Positions 1 to 8,246 of a stretch of 64,000 bases of DNA are shown here, in pieces. The DNA lies in contig NZ_CAMLSE010000009.1 in the NCBI RefSeq assembly GCF_946482605.1, forward strand, positions 124,001 through 188,000, read 5' to 3'. The position numbers and the translations under genes were made by a program. Positions within the stretch are counted from its first letter, which is position 1, and every line of letters begins with the position of its first letter. Source of the DNA: an uncultured Dyadobacter sp. (GTDB taxonomy: Bacteria; Bacteroidota; Bacteroidia; Cytophagales; Spirosomataceae). A model generated the notes under the pieces. The model saw nothing but the letters and a program-made list of their open reading frames with translations, made no database searches and was not told the origin of the DNA.

Positions 1-8
1 AAATCGGG

Positions 9-800
9 TTACAGCGTTTGAAGCACGCCGCCATCGGCCCGTACCGATGTACCATTGGTCGCTACGGCAAGCGGGCTGCACAAGTAAGCTGTCAGCGCCG
101 CTATTTCTTCCGGCTCGATGAAACGCTGCAAAAGTGAATGCGGGTTGGTACCGGCAAGAATAGCTGCCTTCATTTGCTCCACCGTACTACCCTGCGTCTC
201 TGCAATCATTTCGACCGTCCCTGCCACCCCGTCGGAATAGGTCGGCCCGCCCAGGATGCTATTTACTGTCACTTCGGTCCCTTTAGTGAGTTTGGATAGT
301 CCGTTCGCAAGTGACAACATCGCCGTTTTAGTAACGCCATAATGGATCATGTTCGCCGGAACATTGATTCCCGATTCGCTGCTGATAAAGACGATCCTGC
401 CCCAATTTCTGTCGAGCATGCCAGGCATAAGCGCCTTCGCCAAGCGGGCCGCACTCAGTAAATTGATCTCAAACATCTGCTGCCAATCAGCATCCTGGAT
501 TTCAAAAAATGGCTTCAATTCGAAAATACCCACGTTATTGATCAAGATGTCGATCTGCGGCAATTGGGCAATCAGCGCCGTCACTTCCACTGCCCTCGAA
601 AAATCAGCCGTGACACCCGTCACATTACCCGATGGCCCGAATGTGCGCAGGCGACTCACTGCCTCCGCGGTCTTCTCACTGGTTCTGCCATTGACAATCA
701 CATTCGCTCCCTCATTGAGGAGTTGTCGGGCAATAGCAAATCCAATCCCTCGCGCGGATCCGCTTACAAAAGCTGTCTTGTTTTTTAGTTTTAAGTCCAT
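9..800 (-). CDS. SDR family NAD(P)-dependent oxidoreductase
   Basis: A classical short-chain dehydrogenase of 263 aa, the normal family length. The Rossmann glycine motif SGSARGIG lies at about residues 13-20, NNVG at 88-91, the catalytic Ser at about 140 and the YxxxK pair as Y154/K158, so it should be an active cytosolic oxidoreductase. The substrate cannot be told from sequence. It lies downstream of a TetR regulator on the same strand, and a half copy of that regulator's palindromic operator sits 17 bp before its ATG. This suggests the regulator controls it directly, a common arrangement for TetR/SDR pairs that respond to small toxic or xenobiotic molecules (inference). Confidence 0.92.
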   Translation of the reverse strand: MDLKLKNKTAFVSGSARGIGFAIARQLLNEGANVIVNGRTSEKTAEAVSRLRTFGPSGNVTGVTADFSRAVEVTALIAQLPQIDILINNVGIFELKPFFEIQDADWQQMFEINLLSAARLAKALMPGMLDRNWGRIVFISSESGINVPANMIHYGVTKTAMLSLANGLSKLTKGTEVTVNSILGGPTYSDGVAGTVEMIAETQGSTVEQMKAAILAGTNPHSLLQRFIEPEEIAALTAYLCSPLAVATNGTSVRADGGVLQTL

Positions 801-816
801 TAATCGTTATTAATTT

Positions 817-842
817 ATTTTTGTATTGATCATTCCAGAAAT
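817..842 (-). promoter_or_regulatory. probable TetR operator in front of the SDR gene
   Basis: The 16-base half ATTTTTGTATTGATCA is identical to half of the perfect palindrome in front of the tetR gene (1435-1472). The other half is degenerate (TTCCAGAAAT instead of ATACAAAAAT). It lies between the SDR start codon and the end of tetR, so it could repress an SDR promoter. Confidence 0.7.
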
Positions 843-855
843 GCTGCAAAAAAAG

Positions 856-1437
856 TCAGCTGATCACTGACAATTGCAAGTCAATCAACTCGCGCAGGGT
901 GTCTCTATCCGGGTGTACACGACGCGTCACATTCAGGCCGTTCCAGACCGTCATAAGGTAACGCCCCAGCACTTCCGATGGCGCAGGGTTGGCGATAGTT
1001 CCGGCAAGCTGTTCCTTCCGGATGGCGTTGGCGAACATCTGCTCCACTTCCAACAAGATCTGCGCAGCTTCTTTTTCCAGTTCCGCGTCCAGGAACGTCA
1101 TTTCGGTCACTGCGTTTGCAATGATGCAGCCGCGCATATGCGTATCATTGTCGGCGTCCGCGATGCTACGAAAAAAGCGCTTGATCTCCCGCACCGGCGA
1201 GTCGGTGGCGTCCAGCACTGCCTGGAATTGCTGGAATGCCTCCCTGCGTTGGGCGATAGCTTTGCAAAAAAGCTCCTTCTTTCCACCTTTAAAACTATTG
1301 TAAAAGCTTCCGCTTCCCATATCGGTCGCGTTCAGCAAGTCCCCCAAAGACGTCGCTCCAAAACCCCTCTCCCAAAAAACGCGCTGCGCTTTCAATATTA
1401 CTTGCTCTTGATCGAATGATGACGGTCTACCTCGCAT
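856..1437 (-). CDS. TetR/AcrR family transcriptional regulator
   Basis: A 193-aa protein with an N-terminal TetR helix-turn-helix at about residues 9-55 (GFGATSLGDLLNATDMGSGS, followed by FYNSFKGGKKELF) and a C-terminal ligand domain. It resembles the TetR_C group of xenobiotic-responsive repressors. It is the first gene of a two-gene minus-strand unit with the SDR at 9-800. Its ATG is embedded in the edge of a 38-bp perfect palindrome, so it is almost certainly autoregulated. The inducing ligand is unknown. Confidence 0.9.
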   Translation of the reverse strand: MRGRPSSFDQEQVILKAQRVFWERGFGATSLGDLLNATDMGSGSFYNSFKGGKKELFCKAIAQRREAFQQFQAVLDATDSPVREIKRFFRSIADADNDTHMRGCIIANAVTEMTFLDAELEKEAAQILLEVEQMFANAIRKEQLAGTIANPAPSEVLGRYLMTVWNGLNVTRRVHPDRDTLRELIDLQLSVIS

Positions 1438-1472
1438 GCTATTTTTGTATTGATCAATACAAAAATAGCATG
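1435..1472 (-). promoter_or_regulatory. 38-bp perfect palindromic TetR operator overlapping promoter and start codon
   Basis: Every base from 1435 to 1472 pairs with its mirror; the core is TTTTTGTATTGATCAATACA with arms reaching CATGCT and AGCATG. On the minus strand it holds a TATTTTTG box (1460-1467) matching the Bacteroidota -7 consensus, with TTG at 1487-1489 exactly 19 nt upstream as a -33 element. A bound regulator would cover the -7 box, the transcription start and the ATG of tetR. Confidence 0.85.
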
Positions 1473-1639
1473 TCGAATCTAGCTATCAAAATGTGATATT
1501 CCTGGATGTGCCTGATAATTCTGATGCCGGTAGGCTCTGGTGATGATGAGCACGGAAAAACCACCGTGGCTGTTTCGGAACTAGTAGGAGATTTCTGGTG
1601 AGTTAGTTTCAATATGTATTATCCATGAATTTTAGGAAG

Positions 1640-3162
1640 TCATCGTGAAGCGATCAAAGGCGTCAAGAATGTAGCATCAGATAGATCAATGGCCTCTTTT
1701 GAAGCGCTCCGCACCAGTTTCCTATTAAATGTTTTGAGGGACTTTTTAAGATTAAAGCAGATAGCTGGCATCAACATCACCTTGTGAGCCGCCGCCTTTC
1801 CCGGAACGTTAATTTTACTTAATCCTTAGTGATGGACCAGGCTTCCAAAGACTGGCTCTATTGTACTCTGTCGCAGTTGTTTCATTTGTTTGCCTTGCCT
1901 GCTGTGTTGCCTTTCATGAGCTCTATGGTGTTAGTCTTCGCAGGTTATCGTGAATATTCTTTTAAATAGCGACTTGGGGACACAAGAATCTTTGAGAATG
2001 CAGGGAATGCAATCCTTTTTAGAAGCCCGGTAATTCTTTATGGGCTGTCCATCGGAAGTCCGGCCAAAGCCTTTAAATGGAATTCTCTTATTCATGGCGC
2101 AGATAAAAACATCCTCTTTTCAGTCGTAGGTGACCCATTCCCTTTCCGGTTTATAGTTTCCAAAAACAGGTATCCACGGTATGATATTCCGTAATTCTAA
2201 GAATTCGTAGTTGTAACCATTGAAGTAACCGCCATCTGTTAGGAGCTCGGTCATGCACAGTTCATTAGCTTTTAGTCGGCCTTCAACCTTCTCAGTCATG
2301 GCTGGCAAATATTGACTATCCCTTCCATCGGCAAAGTCCGCCTGTATATGGCTGATTACACCATGCCCCGTATCGACTGCCATACAGCGGTGATAATTAA
2401 GTTTTCTTGCTTTGGCAGGCTTAACCGAAATACGCGCATCTGGATCATGGGGCTGCAATGGGTCTTACTGCTAAATAGCTGTGCTTTTTCATGAGCAGCA
2501 CCGCTGGCACTAACAGGATTCTCGCGAAGTTTTTCCTGGTGAGATTTCATGCGTCTGAGGTAATGCGGTGGTGCTGTTATTAACCCGGCGGCGAAGTTAT
2601 ACTGTGGTTGTCTGCTGTTGATTTTCAGAATCAACATTCGCAAAGTGGTTCTTGATAGATTGAAATGGCCTTTTCAACTCAACACTTTCCATTGATGCAT
2701 TAGCTTTGATTGGTGCGGAATCCAGGGCTTGAGTATGTCCACTGACCATCCCTTTGTCAACACACATACCAAAAACCTTGTCGAACAGACTTTCAAAAAC
2801 AGTGGCTGGATATAGTTGCCTAGTCCTGCTGATAGTCGAATGCCAAGGCAGCTGCTCATCAATATCATAGGCTAAAAAGTAAAGAATGTCAATTCGCATC
2901 GAGCAGTGCTCTATCAGAAGCCGATCCGATATTATGTTCTCCAAATAACCGGTCAGCATTAGCTTAAACCGGGCCGCCGGGCGGAACACAACGGGATCGA
3001 TCGATGGGTTGCCCGTTTGCCGTAAAGGTTGCTGGTGTCTCGGTATAAAAACTACATGTCGAGTGTTTCACCGAGCCTGCGGTAAAAGTTTTCCTTCGGA
3101 ATACGATCTGAAAGTTGGAAGCTTATGGACAGCTTTTCCGAGTAATTTTTCTTTCCTTGCAT
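1640..3162 (-). pseudogene. decayed IS1182-family transposase
   Basis: The minus strand reads as one about 507-codon transposase broken several times. The N-terminus starts at 3162 (MQGKKNYSEKLSIS) and reads LSDRIPKENFYRRLGETLDM before an in-frame TAG at codon 36. After frameshifts the DUF772-like part follows (2597-2989, FKLMLTGYLENIISDRLLIE), then the DDE core (2120-2458, VDTGHGVISHIQADFADGRD, LLTDGGYFNGYNYEF), then a cysteine cluster (CIPCILKDSCVPKS, about 1985-2030) and a C-terminus (RQSTIEPVFGSLVHH, NLKKSLKTFNR) ending at 1640. Total length equals an intact IS1182 transposase, so it decayed in place and was not truncated. No convincing terminal inverted repeats or target duplication were seen; GTTTCAAT at about 1606 and ATTGAAAC at about 3190 are only a weak hint. 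Confidence 0.85.
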
Positions 3163-3238
3163 TCCTGAAGTTACGAAAAAAACAGCTAATTGAAACGCGA
3201 ACTAAACGGCAAAACAGTCCATAAATGCTATTTTCAAT

Positions 3239-3403
3239 ATGAAATCAATGAACTTAAAACAAGTCCTGCGAGAATTTATTAATAATCGGGAGGAAGTGAC
3301 AATTGAAGAAATAATTGAATACCTAGACTATATTAACAAGGTCAGGTATTCTAGAGATGAGGTGACAAAAATGTTAGAAGAGATAACAAACCTAAAGGGA
3401 TGA
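3239..3403 (+). CDS. small hypothetical protein (54 aa)
   Basis: A short ORF, MKSMNLKQVLREF..., rich in Glu, Lys and Ile and predicted mostly helical (EEVTIEEIIEYLDYINKV). It is more AT-rich than its neighbours. Another start is the ATG at 3248. No family is recognised. It lies just outside the decayed transposase and could be a remnant of foreign DNA. The acidic, regular amphipathic composition argues that it is or was coding, but there is no homology support. Confidence 0.35.
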   Translation: MKSMNLKQVLREFINNREEVTIEEIIEYLDYINKVRYSRDEVTKMLEEITNLKG

Positions 3404-3595
3404 ACTAACTAATGCTGGCTTCTTCATCAATTCATGCAAAGACTAGCTACTGCCGATAGTAGGTGCATGAGTTCTGCAACAGCCACGACCGTGTGTTTAA
3501 TGCATGAAGGGAAGTACTTTGTGCACCCAAACCACCACATTGCTTTTTAGCCAATGTGTATTTGCTTCTCTGACCCCAATCCAAACGTCACAATT

Positions 3596-5152
3596 TTATA
3601 TAAAAGGTTGATTACGAAGATAGTTGTACGACACAAAGCAATGCTCAACGATCTTACCTGCATTGTCGATAACGATCAGCACCGTTTCTCCATTCCATCC
3701 TCCTGTACTTAGATGCAGGCGCACATAATGATTTTCCCCGAGTGTAATGTGGTGCGCGACTGTCAGATTCCTGCCATTTCTCCGACGCAGATGCCATCCT
3801 GATTTTGACCGGATCGGTCGCCGAAGCCCGACATAGAATCTTCTTTCAACATTATTCTGGTAGAAGCGGGAATCGGCATGCTGCTCTGTCCCTACCCTTT
3901 CCATAAGCCGACCGGATTTGTCCATCTCGTTAAGCGACTTGCATTTATTGGCAAACGGAGTGAGCAAAGTTGCATCTTCTTCCACCAGGCCTGTTGAGTA
4001 TGCAGCCACGTCACCGTAGGTTTTCCCGGGCAACAGGCTATCTGCGTAAAAATTCACAGCAAGCTGCTCAAAGCAGATTGTTTTCAATGCCAACTCATGC
4101 AAATGCTCCCTGAGATACGATAAGCCGGTCAGTAGCCCTTTGTCGATACCTTCTGCCAAATGTGCTCGTCTGTGAATTACCGCTATGTCAACTGGTACTC
4201 CCCCGCCCTCATAACTTATCCGTCTGCTACTTACGGTCTGCCCGTTTGATAATGCAATTTCCCAGCCGTTTGGCAGCCTTTTGCCCAGCATGGGCGAAAA
4301 AATTCCATTTGTGTTTTCTCCCACCTGCTTTATGTATGGGAATTCCTTCAGGTAAAGAGCGCAGTGGTCGCCTGCACTAATGGTTGATCCGCTTGTCAGC
4401 AGAATAGTAGGTTTGATAAGCTTGCTTTTGCCTGCGGGATTAATGTAATATGGCTTCCAGGGGCTGTACTCGTACTTATTTCTGCTAATCCTTGTCCGGC
4501 CGTAGCCTACCAAACGCTTTACCTCGGTTAGCCGACCGGCCAATGCTTCCAGATATGCCGGCGAACCACCGCCGTTGATCCTGATATCGATAATGAGCCC
4601 CTTCACATCCGCGAATTCAATAATCATTTCATCCAATTGCTGACTGAAATCATCCAGCGGCATTCCACCGAAGCCGTTGAGTTGCAAATAGCCAAAATCC
4701 GCTGACCTGCAATAGCCGCCAATGTCATAGGGCTGGCTTCTGAACTTTTTCATGCTGCCAAAGCCATTCCGTAACAGCATATCAAGCGTTACCTGCCGGA
4801 ATTGAGCTTGCAAATCCTTTGTAGGAAATTCTTTGAAAAATGGCGCATACTTTGCGCTTGCCGGCAAATTTCCGGTTGCTGAGATCACCACATGGCCGTC
4901 TTTAAGAGGCGATACCATATCGTTGAAAATAGCGAGCAACTGCTCCTGAGTAGTCGATGGACTTACTTTTGCCCGAAAATTGTCATATTGTTTCTTCCAG
5001 TCAATTTGGCGCGTTTCAAAATGAGCGTAATGCTTATCAAATAGCTTCCAAAACGTTTCAAAATTATACTCGGGGTCATCATTGCGCGTTCCGCCGGCAA
5101 AAACTACGGTCTGCATAAGAAAGGCCAAGCTTAGGACGATGAAGCATTTCAT
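3596..5152 (-). CDS. S41 family peptidase (C-terminal processing/tricorn-core type), secreted
   Basis: A 518-aa protein with an N-terminal signal peptide (MKCFIVLSLAFLMQTVVFAG). A helical N-terminal domain (about 25-90) is followed by the S41 catalytic fold: FGYLQLNGFGGMP (about 153-165), VKGLIIDIRINGGGSPA (about 183-199) and the nucleophile region TSGSTISAGD, with probable catalytic Ser259. This belongs to the periplasmic or secreted S41 peptidases typical of Bacteroidota. The fold is complete by about residue 350; a further about 165 residues have no recognised domain. It stands alone, with a 250-nt AT-rich gap to the divergent DUF2975 gene. Confidence 0.85.
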   Translation of the reverse strand: MKCFIVLSLAFLMQTVVFAGGTRNDDPEYNFETFWKLFDKHYAHFETRQIDWKKQYDNFRAKVSPSTTQEQLLAIFNDMVSPLKDGHVVISATGNLPASAKYAPFFKEFPTKDLQAQFRQVTLDMLLRNGFGSMKKFRSQPYDIGGYCRSADFGYLQLNGFGGMPLDDFSQQLDEMIIEFADVKGLIIDIRINGGGSPAYLEALAGRLTEVKRLVGYGRTRISRNKYEYSPWKPYYINPAGKSKLIKPTILLTSGSTISAGDHCALYLKEFPYIKQVGENTNGIFSPMLGKRLPNGWEIALSNGQTVSSRRISYEGGGVPVDIAVIHRRAHLAEGIDKGLLTGLSYLREHLHELALKTICFEQLAVNFYADSLLPGKTYGDVAAYSTGLVEEDATLLTPFANKCKSLNEMDKSGRLMERVGTEQHADSRFYQNNVERRFYVGLRRPIRSKSGWHLRRRNGRNLTVAHHITLGENHYVRLHLSTGGWNGETVLIVIDNAGKIVEHCFVSYNYLRNQPFI

Positions 5153-5336
5153 CTCGTGAATCTGAATAGGTTGATCGGCATAAAACTGTAAACGAAAGTC
5201 TTAGTTGATCAAAATATACTTCACGGTTTTTACAAAAGCCTGATTTTCTGAGACAACTCAAATGTACCATAGCGTGGCCAAATCATACAACTTCCTTAAC
5301 ACCGCAAATATCTGGCCTGACATTCATTTCCATTAA

Positions 5337-5370
5337 CAATAAATATTTATTGAATATCAATAAATATTTG
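5337..5370 (+). promoter_or_regulatory. tandem AT-rich palindromic operator upstream of the DUF2975/XRE pair
   Basis: CAATAAATATTTATTG at 5337-5352 is a perfect 16-bp palindrome. A second partial copy, CAATAAATATTTG, starts at 5358, exactly 21 bp (two helical turns) later. The pair ends 34 bp before the DUF2975 ATG, which is where an autoregulatory XRE repressor would bind. Confidence 0.6.
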
Positions 5371-5404
5371 CTAGATTAGCAGCACATTCAAAACCTTTTC
5401 TACC

Positions 5405-5944
5405 ATGAAAACAAGACAGATCCTCAATGTGCTGTACGTTTTTTCCTGGGTCATTTTTGTGGGCCTTTGCATTCAGGCTGGCGGCTATCTTACCAATGCC
5501 GTCTTCACGTTGGTTAAACCCGAATCAGTCAGGTATCTATGGCACGAAGTAGATCTGACGGCACTTTTTTCCTTCGACCACCGTCATTACTTCGGGTTGA
5601 CAATGCTGATAGGGATCACTACCGGCGCCAAGGCGTGGCTCTTTTTTGCGATCATCAGAATGCTGGGTAGCAAGGAGCTAAATTTTAAAAATCCATTCGT
5701 AAGGGAGGTCCAACGGTTTATGACCCTGCTTTCGATGCTGTCGCTGTTAATCGGGGCTTTGTCTGCCTATGGCAGAAATTATACGCAGTGGCTTTCAGCC
5801 CAGGGCGTACCGATGCCTGATACCCAATCCCTGATTCTCGGAGGGGCCGATGTCTGGGTTTTTATGGCCGTCATCCTGTTTGTGATCGCTCAGCTATTCA
5901 AAAGAGGGGTAGAAATTCAAAACGAAAATGAGTTAACGATCTAA
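5405..5944 (+). CDS. DUF2975 family membrane protein
   Basis: A 179-aa integral membrane protein with four predicted transmembrane helices (about residues 10-35, 58-85, 105-125 and 150-172). The DUF2975 family is of unknown function and is usually paired with a YozG-like Cro/C1 regulator, exactly as here: the next gene starts 4 nt after the stop. The pair is probably one transcript controlled by the repeated AT-rich palindromes upstream. Confidence 0.85.
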   Translation: MKTRQILNVLYVFSWVIFVGLCIQAGGYLTNAVFTLVKPESVRYLWHEVDLTALFSFDHRHYFGLTMLIGITTGAKAWLFFAIIRMLGSKELNFKNPFVREVQRFMTLLSMLSLLIGALSAYGRNYTQWLSAQGVPMPDTQSLILGGADVWVFMAVILFVIAQLFKRGVEIQNENELTI

Positions 5945-5948
5945 GTCC

Positions 5949-6155
5949 ATGCCTATCGTTGTTAATCTGGACGTCGTGATGGCCAAGCGGAAGATGTCAT
6001 TGAACGACCTGTCTGCGAAGGTGGACATTACCCTCGCTAATTTGTCTATTCTTAAAACCGGCAAAGCGAAAGCCATACGCTTCTCCACGCTCGAAGCAAT
6101 TTGCGCAGCCCTCGACTGCCAGCCGGGGGATATCCTGGAATATTGCGATTCGTAG
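5949..6155 (+). CDS. XRE/Cro family helix-turn-helix regulator (YozG-like)
   Basis: A 68-aa single-domain Cro/C1 DNA-binding protein. The helix-turn-helix covers about residues 18-45 (LNDLSAKVDITLANLSILKT), and the ending LEAICAALDCQPGDILEY is the hallmark of the YozG-like family. It is translationally close to the DUF2975 membrane protein. It probably represses its own operon; the DUF2975 partner may signal to it, but that is inference. Confidence 0.92.
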   Translation: MPIVVNLDVVMAKRKMSLNDLSAKVDITLANLSILKTGKAKAIRFSTLEAICAALDCQPGDILEYCDS

Positions 6156-6247
6156 CATTATCGGATGGAGACACAAGGTGATTCGAGGATCCGGAAACTT
6201 TGCATTGCACGCCAGACTACCTTCTGCTTGGGCTTAGTGATTTCACC

Positions 6248-6658
6248 TCATGACCTCTTCTGAAAACTACGATCGAGCTTAATCGCCTCCTGTAAAAGCT
6301 TTTTGATCGCAAGCTCATCGATCTCCTCCACATTCTGGTATATCTTATAGAAGACCTGCTTGTTTGTTCCATGCGACAGATGCCGGTCTTCATCCGTCAA
6401 TTTGCAGCCGTACCAAAAACCGAGCAGTACACCCTCGATAATGCCGCCTCGCGGAATCGTTGACGGCCAAACAATGCAAATGCCTTTGTTGCCGTAGAAA
6501 AACGGAACGTTGTAAGATATTTTCTCTTTGCAATAAGCGGGAAGCGCTTCGCGGATTATCTGACGCAAAACATCCACAATCAATTTTTCATTCTCCGGAA
6601 GAAGTTCATATAACTCGACGACATTGCTGATTTTCACCTTCGCTAGTTTTCGTTGCAC
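6248..6658 (-). CDS. DUF1801 domain-containing protein
   Basis: A 136-aa cytosolic protein matching the DUF1801/YdhG fold: an N-terminal helical part (LPENEKLIVDVLRQIIREAL), the conserved KISYNVPFFYGNKGICIVWP core, and a C-terminal helix with basic residues. The family has a structure but no established enzymatic function. It is a single gene convergent with the DUF2975/XRE pair, with no terminator visible in the 92-nt gap. Confidence 0.8.
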   Translation of the reverse strand: MQRKLAKVKISNVVELYELLPENEKLIVDVLRQIIREALPAYCKEKISYNVPFFYGNKGICIVWPSTIPRGGIIEGVLLGFWYGCKLTDEDRHLSHGTNKQVFYKIYQNVEEIDELAIKKLLQEAIKLDRSFQKRS

Positions 6659-6761
6659 TCGATAACCACGATTTAATTAAAAAAATCCTTTGCTGCAACG
6701 CTCAGATCGCCTTTCAACTGATGCCTTCCGGTGGGGTTTTCCGGAATTTCGTCCCGTGCGC

Positions 6762-7394
6762 TTAACGCTTATCAGTAGCCATCTTCAAAGCCAATCCCGC
6801 CAGCACAGAGGCCATAAACCATTTTTGAATTCTTACCACATGTGGTCTCTCTGTGAACCAGTGGGCCATTCGGGATGCGGTCAGAACGATTAAGGCATTG
6901 ATAGTGAAGCTGATCAATATTTGAGTTATTCCAAGTTGAAAGCTTTGCACCATGACATTACCATTATCCAACTTAATAAATTGAGGAAAAAAGGATAGGT
7001 AAAATACGGCGACCTTCGGATTCAAAACATTGGTAAAAAACCCCATCCCGAACAATTTACCGGGCTTATCGATTTTTAATACCGGATTCTCCTCGAAAAC
7101 ATTCCGGCTCCCGGGTTTAACGGACTGATATGCAAGATATAGCAGATAAAAAGTTCCGGCCGTTTTCAAAGCTGTGTAGGCAAAAGGGACCGCGAACAAA
7201 ACGGCCGTAAGCCCGAAAGAGACCATGAGAATGTGGAACAGAAATCCGCAAATGACCCCTGCCAGCGAAATCAGCCCGGCAAGTTTACCTTGTGTAATGG
7301 AGCGCGAAATAAGGTAAATCATGTTTGGACCGGGCGTAATTACCAATGCAAGGCACGCAAATGCAAACCATACGAGGTCAGAAATTTGTATCAT
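6762..7394 (-). CDS. LysE/RhtB family amino-acid exporter
   Basis: A 210-aa integral membrane protein with about six hydrophobic segments and the family signature LVITPGPNMIYLISRSITQG at residues 17-36. Members export amino acids or related metabolites. The MGFFTNVLNPKVAVFYLSFFPQF stretch (split here only by position, about residues 117-139) is also typical. The exported substrate cannot be predicted. It is monocistronic. Confidence 0.9.
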   Translation of the reverse strand: MIQISDLVWFAFACLALVITPGPNMIYLISRSITQGKLAGLISLAGVICGFLFHILMVSFGLTAVLFAVPFAYTALKTAGTFYLLYLAYQSVKPGSRNVFEENPVLKIDKPGKLFGMGFFTNVLNPKVAVFYLSFFPQFIKLDNGNVMVQSFQLGITQILISFTINALIVLTASRMAHWFTERPHVVRIQKWFMASVLAGLALKMATDKR

Positions 7395-7523
7395 GGCTGC
7401 TCATTTTGATTCATCATGTAAACTTCGGCAAAATTGGATCGGCATAAACGTCCAATTTTAAGAAATCAGATAGTCCGCTTTTAACGTGATGCATTCAACC
7501 TATCAACTGGCAGCTAACGCCAT

Positions 7524-8246
7524 TCACCTGCTCACCAATCGCTTTGAAACTACTTCCTCAAAAAAATAGGCTCTGTAACTATTCCCGATCGGAATTTCAG
7601 CATTACGAATGTAGACTGTGTTATTGTCAAACGACCCGATATGACGGATATTAACAACGTAGGATTTGCTGACCCTGAAAAATATCGACTGCGGCAAACG
7701 CTCGTGAATCGTTTTGATGTTCATGGCCGTAATAACCCGCTGGTCGGAAACATGGATCACGACGTAATCTTTCAGACCTTCGATATAGAGAATGTCTTTG
7801 AAATGGAGTTTAAAAAACTTGCGGTCGGACCTGACGAAAATAAAGTCGGCAGCGATGGCTTCGATGTTATGGTCGGCATCTGCCCCTTTCAGCAATGCCC
7901 GGTAAGAAACCGCTTTATCAACTGCTTTTCTGAATCGCTCGGGACGGAGCGGTTTAACAAGATAATCGATGGCGTCCAGCTCATAACCCTCTAGTGCATA
8001 CGAAGCGTGGGCCGTTGTAAAAATGACCAGCGTTCCAGCGGGAATATTCCTGGCAAAGTCGAGGCCGTTGGTACCCGGCATCTGTATGTCGAGCAACACC
8101 AGGTCGGTCGGATTAGCCATAAGGTGCACCGCCGCCTCTCCTGCATTGCTGAAAGAGCCGGTCAGGGATAATTCAGGCATTTCACTGATCATGCGTTGCA
8201 GCCCTTCACGGGCCAGCGGTTCGTCGTCTACAATGATACAATTCAT
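7524..8246 (-). CDS. LytTR family response regulator
   Basis: A 240-aa response regulator starting MNCIIVDDEPLAREGL. The receiver domain has acidic residues D7/D8, phospho-acceptor D53 (LVLLDIQMPG) and LVKP. The LytTR DNA-binding domain fills the C-terminal 100 residues (FKDILYIEGLKDYVVIHV, FFRVSKSYVVNIRHI). A longer reading frame exists, but the start at 8246 is chosen because it overlaps the kinase stop as ATGA (8243-8246), implying translational coupling. It is the output partner of the sensor at 8243-9325. Confidence 0.93.
   Translation of the reverse strand: MNCIIVDDEPLAREGLQRMISEMPELSLTGSFSNAGEAAVHLMANPTDLVLLDIQMPGTNGLDFARNIPAGTLVIFTTAHASYALEGYELDAIDYLVKPLRPERFRKAVDKAVSYRALLKGADADHNIEAIAADFIFVRSDRKFFKLHFKDILYIEGLKDYVVIHVSDQRVITAMNIKTIHERLPQSIFFRVSKSYVVNIRHIGSFDNNTVYIRNAEIPIGNSYRAYFFEEVVSKRLVSR

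Noticed and set aside
3481..3595. Possible short ORF MHEGKYFVHPNHHIAF near 3501
   Set aside because: Only 16 codons, no supporting signal.
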